Positions 46,542 through 56,023 of a stretch of 64,000 nt of DNA are shown here, piece after piece; positions within the stretch are counted from its first letter, which is position 1, and every line of letters begins with the position of its first letter. Source of the stretch: an uncultured Bacteroides sp. GTDB lineage: Bacteria; Bacteroidota; Bacteroidia; Bacteroidales; Bacteroidaceae. The DNA lies in assembly GCA_900556625.1 (NCBI GenBank), contig USPQ01000008.1:1-64000 (forward strand), given 5' to 3'. The notes below the pieces were generated by a model. That model did not search any database, was not told the origin of the DNA, and saw only the letters and a list, made by a program, of their open reading frames with translations. Position numbers and translations under genes: made by a program.

Positions 46542-47396
46542 ATGAAGAACTTTATCAAGGGATTCCGGTTTACTCCCTCCAATTATCCGGCTGCAGTAGA
46601 AGAGAAAATACAGAAATACAGAAAACAAGGATACAAACTTCCGCCACGTAAGGTACTCCGTACCCCCGAGCAACTGGAAGGGATTCGTGAAAGCGCAAAA
46701 ATCAATACAGCGTTGCTGGACTATATTTCGGAGAATATCCGTGAAGGGATGTCCACAGAAGAGATCGATGTGATGGTGTATGATTTCACAACCGCCCACG
46801 GAGCTATTCCCGCACCGCTCAACTATGAAGGATTTCCCAAAAGCGTCTGCACAAGTATCAATGATGTAGTGTGTCATGGGATACCCAACAAGCACGAGAT
46901 TCTCAGAAGCGGTGATATTATCAACGTAGACGTTTCTACCATTTACAAAGGATATTTCTCCGATGCATCCCGGATGTTTATGATTGGAGAGGTCAGCCCT
47001 GAAATGCGCAAATTGGTTCAAGTGACCAAAGAATGTATGGAAATAGGTATTGCAGCCGCACAACCCTGGAAGCAATTGGGAGATGTAGGCGCAGCTATCC
47101 AAGCGCATGCCGAGAAGAACGGATTCAGTGTGGTACGTGATCTTTGCGGACATGGCGTAGGGATGAAGTTCCATGAAGAGCCGGATGTAGAACATTTCGG
47201 ACGGCGAGGCACTGGCATGATGATCGTGCCGGGAATGACTTTTACCATCGAACCGATGATCAACATGGGAACTTACGAAGTATTCGTAGACGAAGCCGAC
47301 GGATGGACAGTCTGCACGGACGACGGACTGCCTTCCGCCCAATGGGAAAACATGATTCTGATTACTGAAACCGGAAACGAAATTCTTACATATTGA
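46542..47396 (+). CDS. map: Type I methionine aminopeptidase
   Basis: 284 residues. It removes the initiator Met from new proteins with two metal ions. The ligands and proton shuttles are in place: His in NDVVCHGIPN, Asp in INVDVSTIYKGYFSDASR (two Asp), His in LCGHGVGMKFHEEP, Glu in TFTIEPMI and Glu in ITETGNEIL. There is an N-terminal extension of about 40 residues before the pita-bread fold, rich in Lys and Pro. Its stop overlaps the rmuC start (TGATG). Confidence 0.95.
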   Translation: MKNFIKGFRFTPSNYPAAVEEKIQKYRKQGYKLPPRKVLRTPEQLEGIRESAKINTALLDYISENIREGMSTEEIDVMVYDFTTAHGAIPAPLNYEGFPKSVCTSINDVVCHGIPNKHEILRSGDIINVDVSTIYKGYFSDASRMFMIGEVSPEMRKLVQVTKECMEIGIAAAQPWKQLGDVGAAIQAHAEKNGFSVVRDLCGHGVGMKFHEEPDVEHFGRRGTGMMIVPGMTFTIEPMINMGTYEVFVDEADGWTVCTDDGLPSAQWENMILITETGNEILTY

Positions 47397-48628
47397 TGGA
47401 ACTGATTCTACTCATTGCGATTGCCATATTAGTGACAGTCCTGCTGGTATTGGCTCTGACGAAAGGCAACAATCAAACGCAAGCGGAACAATTACAGATA
47501 GCCCTGCGCCAACAAATGCAAGAGAACCGGGAGGAACTGAACCGCAGTATCCGGGAACTCCGCATGGAAATGACGCAGACGCTCAACCAGAATATGCAGC
47601 AACTTCAAGACGTTCTGCACAAAAACATGATGACTACCGGAGAACTGCAACGGCAAAAGTTCGACATGATGGCCCGCCAGCAGGAAACGTTAATAAAATC
47701 CACCGAGAAACGTTTGGATGATATGCGTCTGATGGTGGAGGAGAAACTGCAAAAAACACTGAACGAACGAATTGGGCAATCCTTCGAGATAGTCCGTTCG
47801 CAACTGGAAAATGTGCAGAAAGGGCTGGGAGAAATGAAATCTCTCGCCCAAGATGTCGGCGGACTGAAAAAGGTATTGAGCAATGTGAAAATGCGGGGCA
47901 CATTCGGAGAAGTCCAACTGGGTGCTTTATTGGAACAGATGATGAGTCCGGAACAGTACGATGCCAATGTCAAAACAAAAAAGAGCGGAACAGAATTCGT
48001 CGAGTTTGCTATTAAACTTCCGGGAAAAGATGACGCCAACAGCACTGTTTACCTCCCGATTGACGCTAAATTCCCCAAAGATATTTACGAACAGTATTAT
48101 GATGCATTCGAGGCCGGAGATACCGCACTGATGGAGTCATCCGGCAAGCAACTGGAAAATACGATCAAGAAGATGGCAAAAGATATTCATGACAAGTATG
48201 TGGACCCACCTTTCACTACGGACTTTGCCATCATGTTTTTGCCATTCGAAAGTATCTACGCTGAAGTTATCCGCCGTACCAGCCTCGTAGAGACACTCCA
48301 AAAAGAATATAAAATTGTAGTGACCGGACCGACGACATTAGGCGCTATCCTCAACAGTCTGCAAATGGGCTTCCGCACCCTGGCGATCCAAAAGCGTACC
48401 GGAGAAGTGTGGACTGTATTGGGAGCTGTCAAGACAGAATTCGGCAAGTTCGGAGGACTGCTTGAAAAGGTACAAAAGAACCTCCAAAGTGCCGGCGACC
48501 AACTGGAAGAAGTGATGGGGAAACGGACACGTGCCATTGAACGCAAACTACGGCAAGTGGAACAGTTACCCCATGAAGAAAGCCGGAAAATTCTACCTAT
48601 TGACGGAATAGAAGAAGAGGAAGAATAG
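47396..48628 (+). CDS. rmuC: RmuC-family DNA recombination protein
   Basis: 410 residues from ATG 47396, which overlaps the map stop; an upstream TTG is less likely. A single N-terminal membrane segment (ELILLIAIAILVTVLLVLALT) is followed by a long coiled coil (about 30-140) and the RmuC nuclease-like domain (about 150-370: GTFGEVQLGALLEQM, LPIDAKFPKDIYEQYYDA, IMFLPFESIYAEV). RmuC proteins limit inverted-repeat-induced rearrangement; the biochemical activity is poorly known. Confidence 0.9.
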   Translation: MELILLIAIAILVTVLLVLALTKGNNQTQAEQLQIALRQQMQENREELNRSIRELRMEMTQTLNQNMQQLQDVLHKNMMTTGELQRQKFDMMARQQETLIKSTEKRLDDMRLMVEEKLQKTLNERIGQSFEIVRSQLENVQKGLGEMKSLAQDVGGLKKVLSNVKMRGTFGEVQLGALLEQMMSPEQYDANVKTKKSGTEFVEFAIKLPGKDDANSTVYLPIDAKFPKDIYEQYYDAFEAGDTALMESSGKQLENTIKKMAKDIHDKYVDPPFTTDFAIMFLPFESIYAEVIRRTSLVETLQKEYKIVVTGPTTLGAILNSLQMGFRTLAIQKRTGEVWTVLGAVKTEFGKFGGLLEKVQKNLQSAGDQLEEVMGKRTRAIERKLRQVEQLPHEESRKILPIDGIEEEEE

Positions 48629-48680
48629 TCTCACAGGCTATCAGAGTTGCATTACGGATATAATCATCAGAATATGTTTG

Positions 48681-49880
48681 TCAAGAACGAATCGTTGTGC
48701 CCTTTGTCGTAACGGAACGCAGCGCCAGTTTTTTCACCCAAAGCACAAAGATTCCTGTCAAAATAAGGTTCAAGACCAAAGTCAATACTGAAATCACCAA
48801 TGCCGGACCTCCCAGATTATATCCTAATGCTATGAAAATAATCCCCGCTCCCACTTCGCCACGGGTAAACATACCGATCGAAAGAGCCAGGCGCTCACTC
48901 AACTTCCGGTCGCGATAGAAGAACATCGGACAAAGTTTTCCTAGATTTGACAGTAAAGAAACAATCACGACATGGAATAGAATCATTCCCCACGACATCA
49001 TTTCCTGCGAACCGGTCACCGAATGTGTACCGGCATGAGTCTCCGCAAAGTTCACTCCGATAAAATGAGGCATACTCATCCCCACCAGGAACATAAACAG
49101 AAAGGAGATTCCCGTAGCAACCGACCGTTCAACCGGTGTATCATGCTCTTTATGCTTCATGATCATTCCCAGAACAAATGCCGGTAAAAGCACTTCGATA
49201 TGAATGCTTCCCGCTTCTCCGTATAGTTCCTTGCTGCCAAGATAAAGTATCTGAGTAGCCAGAAATATAATAACAGAATAAAAGAGGATAGCCTTCCAAT
49301 CCTGCCGCCAATCATATTTATTCAATCGCTGCCAGCCGATAGACAGCAATAGAAACACAATCACCACTACAATAATCAACTGCCAGCGCAAACCGATCAT
49401 CATAATCTGAAGAGGAATCATCAGGATAATCGTGTCCAGATCATCGAAGATAGCCAACACCTGTATTTTCTTATAAATCCAACTGGATTTCAATCCGATA
49501 GCAGCCAGCATTGTAAATAAGATACCCGCAGAGGTAGGGGCGGCAAAACGGCTTAGCAACAGATTCTCTTTCCATGCCTCCCAGCTATTCCAGTAATCGG
49601 GCGGAAGTAATATGAACACATAATAAATAGCAATCATAAACCAAGGGAGAGCAGCCGTCGCCATCGCTATAAAATAATCTTCGGCATAACTTTTCCAGCG
49701 GGACTTGTCAAGAACAAATTCCCGGCCCACGTTAATCATTATAAAACTAAGACATACATAAAGCAATACGTTAGAAATGGACTTGACAACTCCATACCCC
49801 TCTCCTGCTATCATTGGCAGGAATTGTGAAATGACGAGCCCCAACATCAGGAAGCCCGAAAAAGACAGTACTTTTCTCAT
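48681..49880 (-). CDS. Cation:proton antiporter (CPA2/Kef-like membrane protein)
   Basis: About 399 residues from ATG 49880 (MRKVLSFSGFLMLG), preceded by AACAACTATAAAT; a longer start at 49919 adds a non-membrane stub. About 12 hydrophobic segments follow, with conserved Asp-Asp in LAIFDDLDTIILMIPLQ (a CPA-type ion-binding region), FAAPTSAGILFTMLAAIGL and a final MFTRGEVGAGIIFIALG motif typical of Na+/H+ exchangers. It probably exchanges Na+ or K+ for protons at the inner membrane; the ion cannot be told. Confidence 0.85.
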   Translation of the reverse strand: MRKVLSFSGFLMLGLVISQFLPMIAGEGYGVVKSISNVLLYVCLSFIMINVGREFVLDKSRWKSYAEDYFIAMATAALPWFMIAIYYVFILLPPDYWNSWEAWKENLLLSRFAAPTSAGILFTMLAAIGLKSSWIYKKIQVLAIFDDLDTIILMIPLQIMMIGLRWQLIIVVVIVFLLLSIGWQRLNKYDWRQDWKAILFYSVIIFLATQILYLGSKELYGEAGSIHIEVLLPAFVLGMIMKHKEHDTPVERSVATGISFLFMFLVGMSMPHFIGVNFAETHAGTHSVTGSQEMMSWGMILFHVVIVSLLSNLGKLCPMFFYRDRKLSERLALSIGMFTRGEVGAGIIFIALGYNLGGPALVISVLTLVLNLILTGIFVLWVKKLALRSVTTKGTTIRS

Positions 49881-49967
49881 ATTTATAGTTGTTGCTGGTA
49901 TATTAAAAACTAACCGCAAGTCAATTTGTTCAGCGCATATCTCTGAAAAATTGCTTGCGGCAATGTT

Positions 49968-51749
49968 TTAATCCAATTTCAGTACGGCAAGGAAGGCTTT
50001 CTGAGGAACCTCCACGTTGCCAATCTGCTTCATCCGTTTCTTACCCCTCTTCTGCTTTTCAAGCAGTTTTCGTTTACGGCTTACGTCGCCACCGTAACAT
50101 TTGGCTGTTACGTCTTTACGGACTGCCTTGATGGTTTCACGCGCTATAATCTTAGCTCCAATAGCCGCCTGGATAGCAATCTCAAACTGTTGGCGGGGAA
50201 TCAGTTCTTTCAATTTCTCACACATCCGGCGTCCCATATCATAGGCATTGTCGAAATGGATCAGCGTAGACAGAGCGTCCACCGGCTCGCCGTTCAGCAT
50301 AATATCCAGTTTCACCAGCTTGGAAGGTCTGAAACCGTTGGGATGATAGTCAAACGATGCATACCCTTTCGAAATACTCTTCAAACGGTCATAGAAGTCG
50401 ATCACAATTTCCCCCAAAGGCATATTATAAAAGATCTCCACACGATTGCCGGAAATATATTCCTGTTTAAGAAGTTCTCCGCGTTTCCCCAGACAAAGCG
50501 TCATAATGGGGCCGATATAATCGGTAGTGGTGATGATGGAAGCCTTGATATAGGGTTCCTCGATATGATCGATCAATGTCGGGTCGGGCATACCACCGGG
50601 ATTATGCACCTCCTTCATCTCTCCCTGTTTGTCATATATATTATAAGATACGTTGGGCACGGTAGTGATCACATTCATGTCGAATTCGCGATCAAGCCGT
50701 TCCTGCACGATCTCCATGTGGAGCAATCCCAGAAAACCGCAACGGAAACCAAAACCCAATGCCAATGAAGACTCCGGCTGGAAAGTCAAAGAAGCGTCGT
50801 TCAACTGCAATTTTTCCAACGAAGCGCGCAAATCTTCAAAATCTTCCGCCTCAATCGGATAAACTCCCGCAAATACCATCGGCTTCACTTCCTCAAATCC
50901 GGCGATAGCCTGCGCGCACGGACGGCCCACATGAGTGATGGTATCTCCCACTTTCACCTCTTTTGAAGTTTTTATACCGGAAATAATATACCCAACATCT
51001 CCCGTACGAAGCTCATTGCGAGGAACCAGCTCCATCTTCAATACCCCGACCTCGTCAGCGTCATATTCTTTACCCGTATTGAAGAACTTCACCTTATCCC
51101 CTTTCCGAATCACTCCGTTCTCAATCTTGAAATAGGCGATAATACCACGGAAAGAGTTGAATACGGAATCGAAGATCAATGCTTGCAGCGGCGCTTCCTC
51201 ATCTCCTACCGGATGGGGAATACGTTCGATTACGGCTGCGAGAATCTCTTCCACCCCCATACCCGTCTTACCGGAAGCACGTATGATTTCCTCACGCTTG
51301 CAGCCCAGCAGTTCGACAATTTCATCTTCCACCTCTTCCGGCATGGCGCTTGCCATATCGCATTTATTGATTACAGGAATAATTTCAAGATCATGCTCGA
51401 TAGCCATATACAGATTGGAAATGGTCTGTGCCTGTACTCCTTGAGATGCATCAACAATCAGCAACGCACCTTCACAGGCTGCGATAGAACGGGACACCTC
51501 ATAGGAAAAGTCCACGTGTCCCGGAGTATCAATCAAGTTCAGGATATACTTCTCACCCTTATAATTATACTCCATCTGGATGGCATGGCTCTTGATTGTG
51601 ATACCTCTCTCCTTCTCCAAGTCCATGTCGTCAAGCATCTGCCCTGAAGTCACCTGAATAGTGTTGGTATACTCCAACAAACGGTCGGCCAGAGTTGACT
51701 TACCATGATCAATGTGGGCTATAATGCAGAAATTTCGAATATTCTTCAT
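49968..51749 (-). CDS. lepA: Elongation factor 4 (LepA)
   Basis: 593 residues, standard length. A translational GTPase acting on the ribosome. G1 AHIDHGKSTLADRLLEYT, G2 region GITIKS, G3 DTPGHVDFSYEV and G4 NKCDM are intact; domain II, III and V follow, and the LepA-specific C-terminal domain carries KCYGGDVSRKRKLLEKQKRG, GNVEVPQKAFLAVLKLD at the end. Transcribed alone from a TAnnTTTG box. Confidence 0.97.
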   Translation of the reverse strand: MKNIRNFCIIAHIDHGKSTLADRLLEYTNTIQVTSGQMLDDMDLEKERGITIKSHAIQMEYNYKGEKYILNLIDTPGHVDFSYEVSRSIAACEGALLIVDASQGVQAQTISNLYMAIEHDLEIIPVINKCDMASAMPEEVEDEIVELLGCKREEIIRASGKTGMGVEEILAAVIERIPHPVGDEEAPLQALIFDSVFNSFRGIIAYFKIENGVIRKGDKVKFFNTGKEYDADEVGVLKMELVPRNELRTGDVGYIISGIKTSKEVKVGDTITHVGRPCAQAIAGFEEVKPMVFAGVYPIEAEDFEDLRASLEKLQLNDASLTFQPESSLALGFGFRCGFLGLLHMEIVQERLDREFDMNVITTVPNVSYNIYDKQGEMKEVHNPGGMPDPTLIDHIEEPYIKASIITTTDYIGPIMTLCLGKRGELLKQEYISGNRVEIFYNMPLGEIVIDFYDRLKSISKGYASFDYHPNGFRPSKLVKLDIMLNGEPVDALSTLIHFDNAYDMGRRMCEKLKELIPRQQFEIAIQAAIGAKIIARETIKAVRKDVTAKCYGGDVSRKRKLLEKQKRGKKRMKQIGNVEVPQKAFLAVLKLD

Positions 51750-51783
51750 TCTGAATTCTTATTATTTTGTCTTTTTCGGTGTG

Positions 51784-51791
51784 CAAAGATA
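51784..51791 (-). promoter_or_regulatory. -7 box of lepA
   Basis: TATCTTTG on the minus strand matches TAnnTTTG about 35 nt before lepA. A TTTT tract 19 nt upstream is the best -33 candidate and belongs to the terminator of the preceding gene. Confidence 0.55.
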
Positions 51792-51808
51792 CGTAAATGG
51801 CGGAATAT

Positions 51809-51856
51809 AAAAAAATGCGTTGATAACATTATGATAATGTACCAACGCATTTTTTT
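51809..51856 (-). terminator. Terminator of the winged-helix gene
   Basis: On the minus strand AAAAAAATGCGTTG pairs with CAACGCATTTTTTT, and an inner ACATTA/TAATGT stem extends the hairpin. It is symmetric with T runs on both sides and lies 22 nt after the gene's stop. Confidence 0.85.
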
Positions 51857-51878
51857 ATTGCTTAAGTGAGTTACTCGC

Positions 51879-52079
51879 TTAGATCAATTTGATGAAGAAT
51901 TCACCTTCAACTTCTTCCACAGAGACTTTGTCTTCTCTCAATAACCAGCCAAGTCCGAGGAACAAATCTTTGTCAACCAATTTAGTTGCTTTCTTCAATT
52001 GCTTGGCAGTCATTCCTTCTGTTTCATTCAGTGCATTCCAGATAGTACCTGCAATCACACCTGCTTTTTCTTTCAACAT
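51879..52079 (-). CDS. Small winged-helix protein (DUF2582/PF10771 type)
   Basis: 66 residues, MLKEKAGVIAGTIWNALNETEGMTAKQLKKATKL, a wing-like KVSVEEVEGEFFIKLI end. The sequence and size fit the short winged helix-turn-helix family common in Bacteroidales, whose function is unknown but is likely DNA binding. It is a single-gene unit with its own -7 box (TATCTTTG, 52153-52160) and a strong terminator. Confidence 0.85.
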   Translation of the reverse strand: MLKEKAGVIAGTIWNALNETEGMTAKQLKKATKLVDKDLFLGLGWLLREDKVSVEEVEGEFFIKLI

Positions 52080-52152
52080 TTGCTTTGAAATTTTAGTTAG
52101 ACATGCTTTAAATCATCCGGTCTTGAAAGACTTTCAGATTTTATTTCGGGGA

Positions 52153-52160
52153 CAAAGATA
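52153..52160 (-). promoter_or_regulatory. -7 box of the winged-helix gene
   Basis: TATCTTTG on the minus strand matches TAnnTTTG about 75 nt before the start; the leader between is AT-rich and has no other feature seen. Confidence 0.55.
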
Positions 52161-52233
52161 GCTATTTTTATGTTATAGAACACTTTATTGAAGTTTTTTT
52201 TATTGATTTTGTAAGAATAATGGCTTTTTTCCC

Positions 52234-52692
52234 TTATTTGGGATGGTTTTCGAGATATTCAGACCAGATTCTCGCCGCTTCTTCCACCATTTTCGCACAA
52301 GGACGTTTGCTATAATATTGAGCAGTACGTTCTTCCGGAACATTTGAGACCAGTTCTTTTTTCTTCAATCCCAACAATTCGCCACAAATCAGCGACCCGT
52401 TGCGTTTTTTAAACTCAGCAGCCAATTCCTGGACAACTGCATAATTTGCCGCCTTTCCCTCGCGGTCTGTCGCTTCCGTAGCTCCGATTTCGAGTCCTGC
52501 CACCAAAAACATACCGCAAGCAGCACCACAAGTTTCGCGCATCCGGCCTATTCCTCCACCAAAGGATGCCCCCATGCGCAGAGCCTGTTCCTGCGTGAAT
52601 CCGTACATATCTGCAAAAGCTGCCACTACGGACTGTGAACAATTGTATCCGCTTTTAAAAAGCTCTACTGCTTTTTGTACTCTATCTTCCAT
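52234..52692 (-). CDS. C_GCAxxG_C_C family protein (putative redox-active)
   Basis: 152 residues. It has the family pattern: SGYNCSQSVVAAFAD, then FGGGIGRMRETCGAACGMFLVAGL, then a Cys in LICGELLG, and a final CAKMV. The Cys-containing motif suggests metal or redox chemistry; no reaction is established. It follows xth by 40 nt in the same direction and may be cotranscribed. The downstream stretch 52080-52233 carries the next gene's promoter only. Confidence 0.85.
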   Translation of the reverse strand: MEDRVQKAVELFKSGYNCSQSVVAAFADMYGFTQEQALRMGASFGGGIGRMRETCGAACGMFLVAGLEIGATEATDREGKAANYAVVQELAAEFKKRNGSLICGELLGLKKKELVSNVPEERTAQYYSKRPCAKMVEEAARIWSEYLENHPK

Positions 52693-52732
52693 ACTATTGT
52701 CTTTTTATTATATTCATCCCGACCCTAAAAAC

Positions 52733-53497
52733 TCAACGGTCAATCTCCAACACCATCGGACAATGATCGGAATGCACCGCCTCATTCAGAATCCGCGCAC
52801 TCTTCAGCCATCGGCGTACCGGCTCGCTGGTCATACAATAATCTATTCGCCAGCCTTTATTTTTGGCACGCGAATTAAAACGGTAACTCCACCAGGTATA
52901 CTCCTGTTTTTCCGGATAAAGCAGACGGAAAGAATCAATAAAGCCTGCCGAGAGAAAACGCGTCATCCATTCCCGTTCTTCGGGGAGGAAACCGCTATTC
53001 TTCGCATTACGGACAGGATCATGAATATCAATCGGTTCATGGCATATATTATAATCACCGCAAAGAATCAGATTCGGACGTGTCTTCCGCAGCTCTGTCA
53101 CGTATTTCTGAAAATCCTCCAGCCACACCATCTTGAATGCCTGGCGTTCGTCCCCGCTAGTCCCCGAAGGGTGGTACACGCTTACCACCGACAAATCGCC
53201 GAAGTCCGCACGGATAAAACGGCCTTCATTATCGTATGCTTCGATTCCCATCCCGTATTCCACGTGGTCAGGTTCTTGCTTGGTCAATATGGCCACTCCG
53301 CTATATCCTTTTTTCTGTGCCGAATACAAATACGACTTATAGCCCAATGCTTCAAACACTTCCGCCGGGTATTGATCCGGCTGTAGTTTTGTCTCTTGCA
53401 GACAAAGAATATCCGGATTTTCCTGCGCCAGCCATTCCGGGAAACCTTTGGAGACAGCAGCACGCAAGCCGTTCACATTATAAGTTATAATCTTCAT
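52733..53497 (-). CDS. xth: Exodeoxyribonuclease III
   Basis: 254 residues (start 53497; an adjacent Met at 53500 is possible). AP endonuclease and 3'-5' exonuclease of base-excision repair. Motifs of the EEP fold are in order: TYNVNGLRAA, LCLQETKL with the metal-binding Glu, YHPSGT, CGDYNICHEPIDIHDP with Asp and Asn, WWSYR, and SDHCPMVLEI at the end with the catalytic His. Confidence 0.93.
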   Translation of the reverse strand: MKIITYNVNGLRAAVSKGFPEWLAQENPDILCLQETKLQPDQYPAEVFEALGYKSYLYSAQKKGYSGVAILTKQEPDHVEYGMGIEAYDNEGRFIRADFGDLSVVSVYHPSGTSGDERQAFKMVWLEDFQKYVTELRKTRPNLILCGDYNICHEPIDIHDPVRNAKNSGFLPEEREWMTRFLSAGFIDSFRLLYPEKQEYTWWSYRFNSRAKNKGWRIDYCMTSEPVRRWLKSARILNEAVHSDHCPMVLEIDR

Positions 53498-53526
53498 CAT
53501 TATATATTTATTGATTCACGTTTATT

Positions 53527-54780
53527 TTAGGAAAACAGAAGCATGATATTCAGTACGGATACAATTATCGCAATAGTATACAGCACAAATGTGCTCCAAC
53601 GACTATTCACATAATTCCCCATCACCTTTCGGGAAGATGTCAGTCCGACTTGCAGAAAGACCGTGAAAGGCAATTGGATACTAAGTATCATCTGCGAAAT
53701 AATCAGCCCCTTAAAAGGATCTCCGATAAAGAAAATCAGCAATAAGGCGATTCCTAGCGATAAAAGGACTCCCACTTGCGAGTGACTGTCTTTGATGTGA
53801 TAAGACTCACCGAAAATACCGGCAAAGATGGAACCTGCCGCCATCCCGCTTGTAATGGTGGACGAAATGCCCGCCATCAGCAATGCCAAAGCAAATACAA
53901 TGGCAGCGTTGCTGCCCAGCAACGGTTCCAGCAAGGACTTGGCCTGTTGCAGTTCCTCCACTTGAATGCCGCTTTTAAAGAAAGTCGCGGCAGCCAGCAG
54001 AATCATGGCACTGTTAATCGCCCAACCGATAACCATTGAGAACAGCGTATCGAACAACTCATATTTCAGTACTTTCTTGATAGATGCATCATCTTTCTTG
54101 TTATACTCGTGACTCTGTATCACTTCCGAATGCAAAAACAGGTTATGAGGCATTACCACCGCTCCCAGCACGCTCATGATTATCAACATACTTCCTTCGG
54201 GAAATGAAGGAGTCACCCACCCCGCTGTTGCAGCCGGCCAGTCTATCTGCACCAAGAAAAGCTCATAAATAAACGAAAGTCCGATGACAGACACAAACGC
54301 AATGATGGAACGTTCTATTTTTTTATAGGAATTGGTGAAAAGCATGATAGACACAAAAAGCGTAGTCAGCACAGCTCCCCATACAATAGGAATATCGAAC
54401 AGCATTTCCAATGCGATGGCTCCACCCAGAATCTCTGCCAGCGAAGTAGAGATGGAAGCCAGCACCGCCGTACCAAGAATAGGACGGGATACCCATTTGG
54501 GAGTATATTTGGTGGCAGCTTCCGAAAGGCAAAGTCCGGTGACAATCCCCAAGTGAGCAACATTATGTTGAAGGATGATCAGCATAATCGTGGACAAGGT
54601 AACCACCCACAGTAATGAATAGCCGAATTCGGATCCGGCGGCAAAATTAGAAGCCCAGTTTCCGGGATCTATAAATCCGACAGTCACCAGAAGTCCCGGA
54701 CCAATATATTTGAAAACATCCAGTCCGCCCAAATAGCGTTTATGATCTTTGCGTTTTAAGTCTTGAAAAAGATTCTTCAT
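53527..54780 (-). CDS. mntH: Nramp-family divalent metal transporter
   Basis: 417 residues with about 11 membrane segments. The family's metal-binding motif in the first helix reads DPGNWASNFAAGS (Asp and Asn in place; the usual DPGN), and the sixth-helix motif is MPHNLFLHS. Nramp proteins import Mn2+ or Fe2+ with protons. N-terminal soluble start MKNLFQDLKRKDHKRYLGG. Monocistronic, with a TATATTTG box upstream; no regulator site was recognised. Confidence 0.9.
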   Translation of the reverse strand: MKNLFQDLKRKDHKRYLGGLDVFKYIGPGLLVTVGFIDPGNWASNFAAGSEFGYSLLWVVTLSTIMLIILQHNVAHLGIVTGLCLSEAATKYTPKWVSRPILGTAVLASISTSLAEILGGAIALEMLFDIPIVWGAVLTTLFVSIMLFTNSYKKIERSIIAFVSVIGLSFIYELFLVQIDWPAATAGWVTPSFPEGSMLIIMSVLGAVVMPHNLFLHSEVIQSHEYNKKDDASIKKVLKYELFDTLFSMVIGWAINSAMILLAAATFFKSGIQVEELQQAKSLLEPLLGSNAAIVFALALLMAGISSTITSGMAAGSIFAGIFGESYHIKDSHSQVGVLLSLGIALLLIFFIGDPFKGLIISQMILSIQLPFTVFLQVGLTSSRKVMGNYVNSRWSTFVLYTIAIIVSVLNIMLLFS

Positions 54781-54804
54781 TGCTGCATAATAGTTTATTC
54801 AGTA

Positions 54805-54812
54805 CAAATATA
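54805..54812 (-). promoter_or_regulatory. -7 box of the Nramp gene
   Basis: TATATTTG on the minus strand matches TAnnTTTG about 25 nt before the start. An ATTG 22 nt upstream could be the -33 element, slightly wide. Confidence 0.5.
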
Positions 54813-54911
54813 CTTATAAATAACGAGTAGGGATCAATTTTGGTTCAAAATACCGACAAATAAGGAAAACGCTACTAACATCAAAAGCCCAAAGCAGTAT
54901 CATAAAAGAAT

Positions 54912-54973
54912 GCGGATCAACGCAAACCTACACAAAGATTAAATTTAATCTGCGATAATTTGCGTTAATCCGC
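54912..54973. repeat. Intergenic imperfect palindrome
   Basis: Arms of about 27-29 nt (54912-54940 and 54947-54973), less perfect than the others, with a short loop. The last 25 nt of the right arm are identical to the right arm at 43551-43575. It lies between TSCPD and Nramp genes, both on the minus strand. Confidence 0.7.
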
Positions 54974-55005
54974 GTTTCCTATCTTATACTTAAGACCGGA
55001 TGATA

Positions 55006-55251
55006 TCAATACCCCATCTCATGCAATGCACGGCACAACTGGTCCGGACACGAAGTGGGTCTGCCACCACAGCGTACTCCTTCAAGTTTACTTATCACGT
55101 CCTCCACCTTCATTCCCTTTACCAGGCGCGAAAGACCTTGAAGATTGCCGTTGCATCCTCCCCAAAAGGCCACTTCTTTCACCACTCCATCTTCCACATT
55201 CAGTTCAATGTTGGTGCTGCAAGTGCCTTTCGTCTTATAAACATATTCCAT
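55006..55251 (-). CDS. TSCPD-domain protein
   Basis: 81 residues, a stand-alone TSCPD domain (MEYVYKTKGTCSTNIELNVEDGVV... GVRCGGRPTSCPDQLCRAL) with the Cys-rich TSCPD motif near residue 67. The domain also occurs at the C-terminus of some ribonucleotide reductases; its role alone is not known. It starts 6 nt after the yebC stop, so it is the last gene of a pheT-yebC-TSCPD unit. Confidence 0.85.
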   Translation of the reverse strand: MEYVYKTKGTCSTNIELNVEDGVVKEVAFWGGCNGNLQGLSRLVKGMKVEDVISKLEGVRCGGRPTSCPDQLCRALHEMGY

Positions 55252-55257
55252 GAACTG

Positions 55258-55992
55258 CTATTCTTCGCCTTCCGGTTGCATATTGGTATAAACGGTCTGC
55301 ACGTCGTCAAATTCTTCCAAACGTTCCACCATCTTATCTAATGTCTCACGCTGTTCCGGAGTAACCTCTTTCAGATCGTTCGGGATATAAGTGAAGTCTC
55401 CACCGACATCTTCGAAACCACATTCTTCCAAATGTTTCTGAATGGCGGCATAGCTCTTAGGATCACCATAGATCGTAATTGTTCCTTCTTCCTCATCTTC
55501 ATCATATTCATCTTCCACATTATAATCTATCAGGTCAAGAATCAGTTCTTCCATATCCAAGTCCTCTTTCTTCTTGAAAGTGAAAATACACTTATGGTCG
55601 AAAAGAAATGCCAAAGAACCCATTGTACCCAAGTTTCCGCCGAATTTGTTGAAAACGGAACGCACGTCCGCTACAGTACGGGTAGGGTTGTCGGTAAGTG
55701 TATCTACGAATACAGCTACTCCGTGAGGGCCGTATCCCTCATACGTCATGCCCTTATAGTCACTCTGGTCTTTACCCATCGCATTCTTGATGGCACGCTC
55801 GATGTTATCCTTCGGCATATTTTCACGCTTACAAGTAGCGATCACCGAACGGAGTGTCGGGTTGTTTTCGGGTTCCGGACCACCTGCCTTTACAGCAATA
55901 GCGATTTGTTTACCCAATCTTGTAAATGTTTTAGCCATGTGGCCCCATCTCTTCAGCTTGGTAGCTTTTCTATATTCAAATGCTCTTCCCAT
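55258..55992 (-). CDS. YebC/PmpR-family protein
   Basis: 244 residues, standard for the family. It opens MGRAFEYRKATKLKRWGHMAKTF and carries NPTLRSVIATCKRENMPKDNIERAI and KFGGNLGTMGSLAFLFDHK. Members are transcription regulators or, as recently argued, helpers of ribosomes at difficult sequences. It lies 31 nt after pheT. Confidence 0.93.
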   Translation of the reverse strand: MGRAFEYRKATKLKRWGHMAKTFTRLGKQIAIAVKAGGPEPENNPTLRSVIATCKRENMPKDNIERAIKNAMGKDQSDYKGMTYEGYGPHGVAVFVDTLTDNPTRTVADVRSVFNKFGGNLGTMGSLAFLFDHKCIFTFKKKEDLDMEELILDLIDYNVEDEYDEDEEEGTITIYGDPKSYAAIQKHLEECGFEDVGGDFTYIPNDLKEVTPEQRETLDKMVERLEEFDDVQTVYTNMQPEGEE

Positions 55993-56023
55993 TGGTTTAT
56001 ATTTTTAGATTGAAATTTTAAAC

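Noticed and set aside
46449..47342. Minus-strand frame of 297 codons opposite map
   Set aside because: The plus strand carries every methionine aminopeptidase motif; the opposite frame has none and is a shadow.
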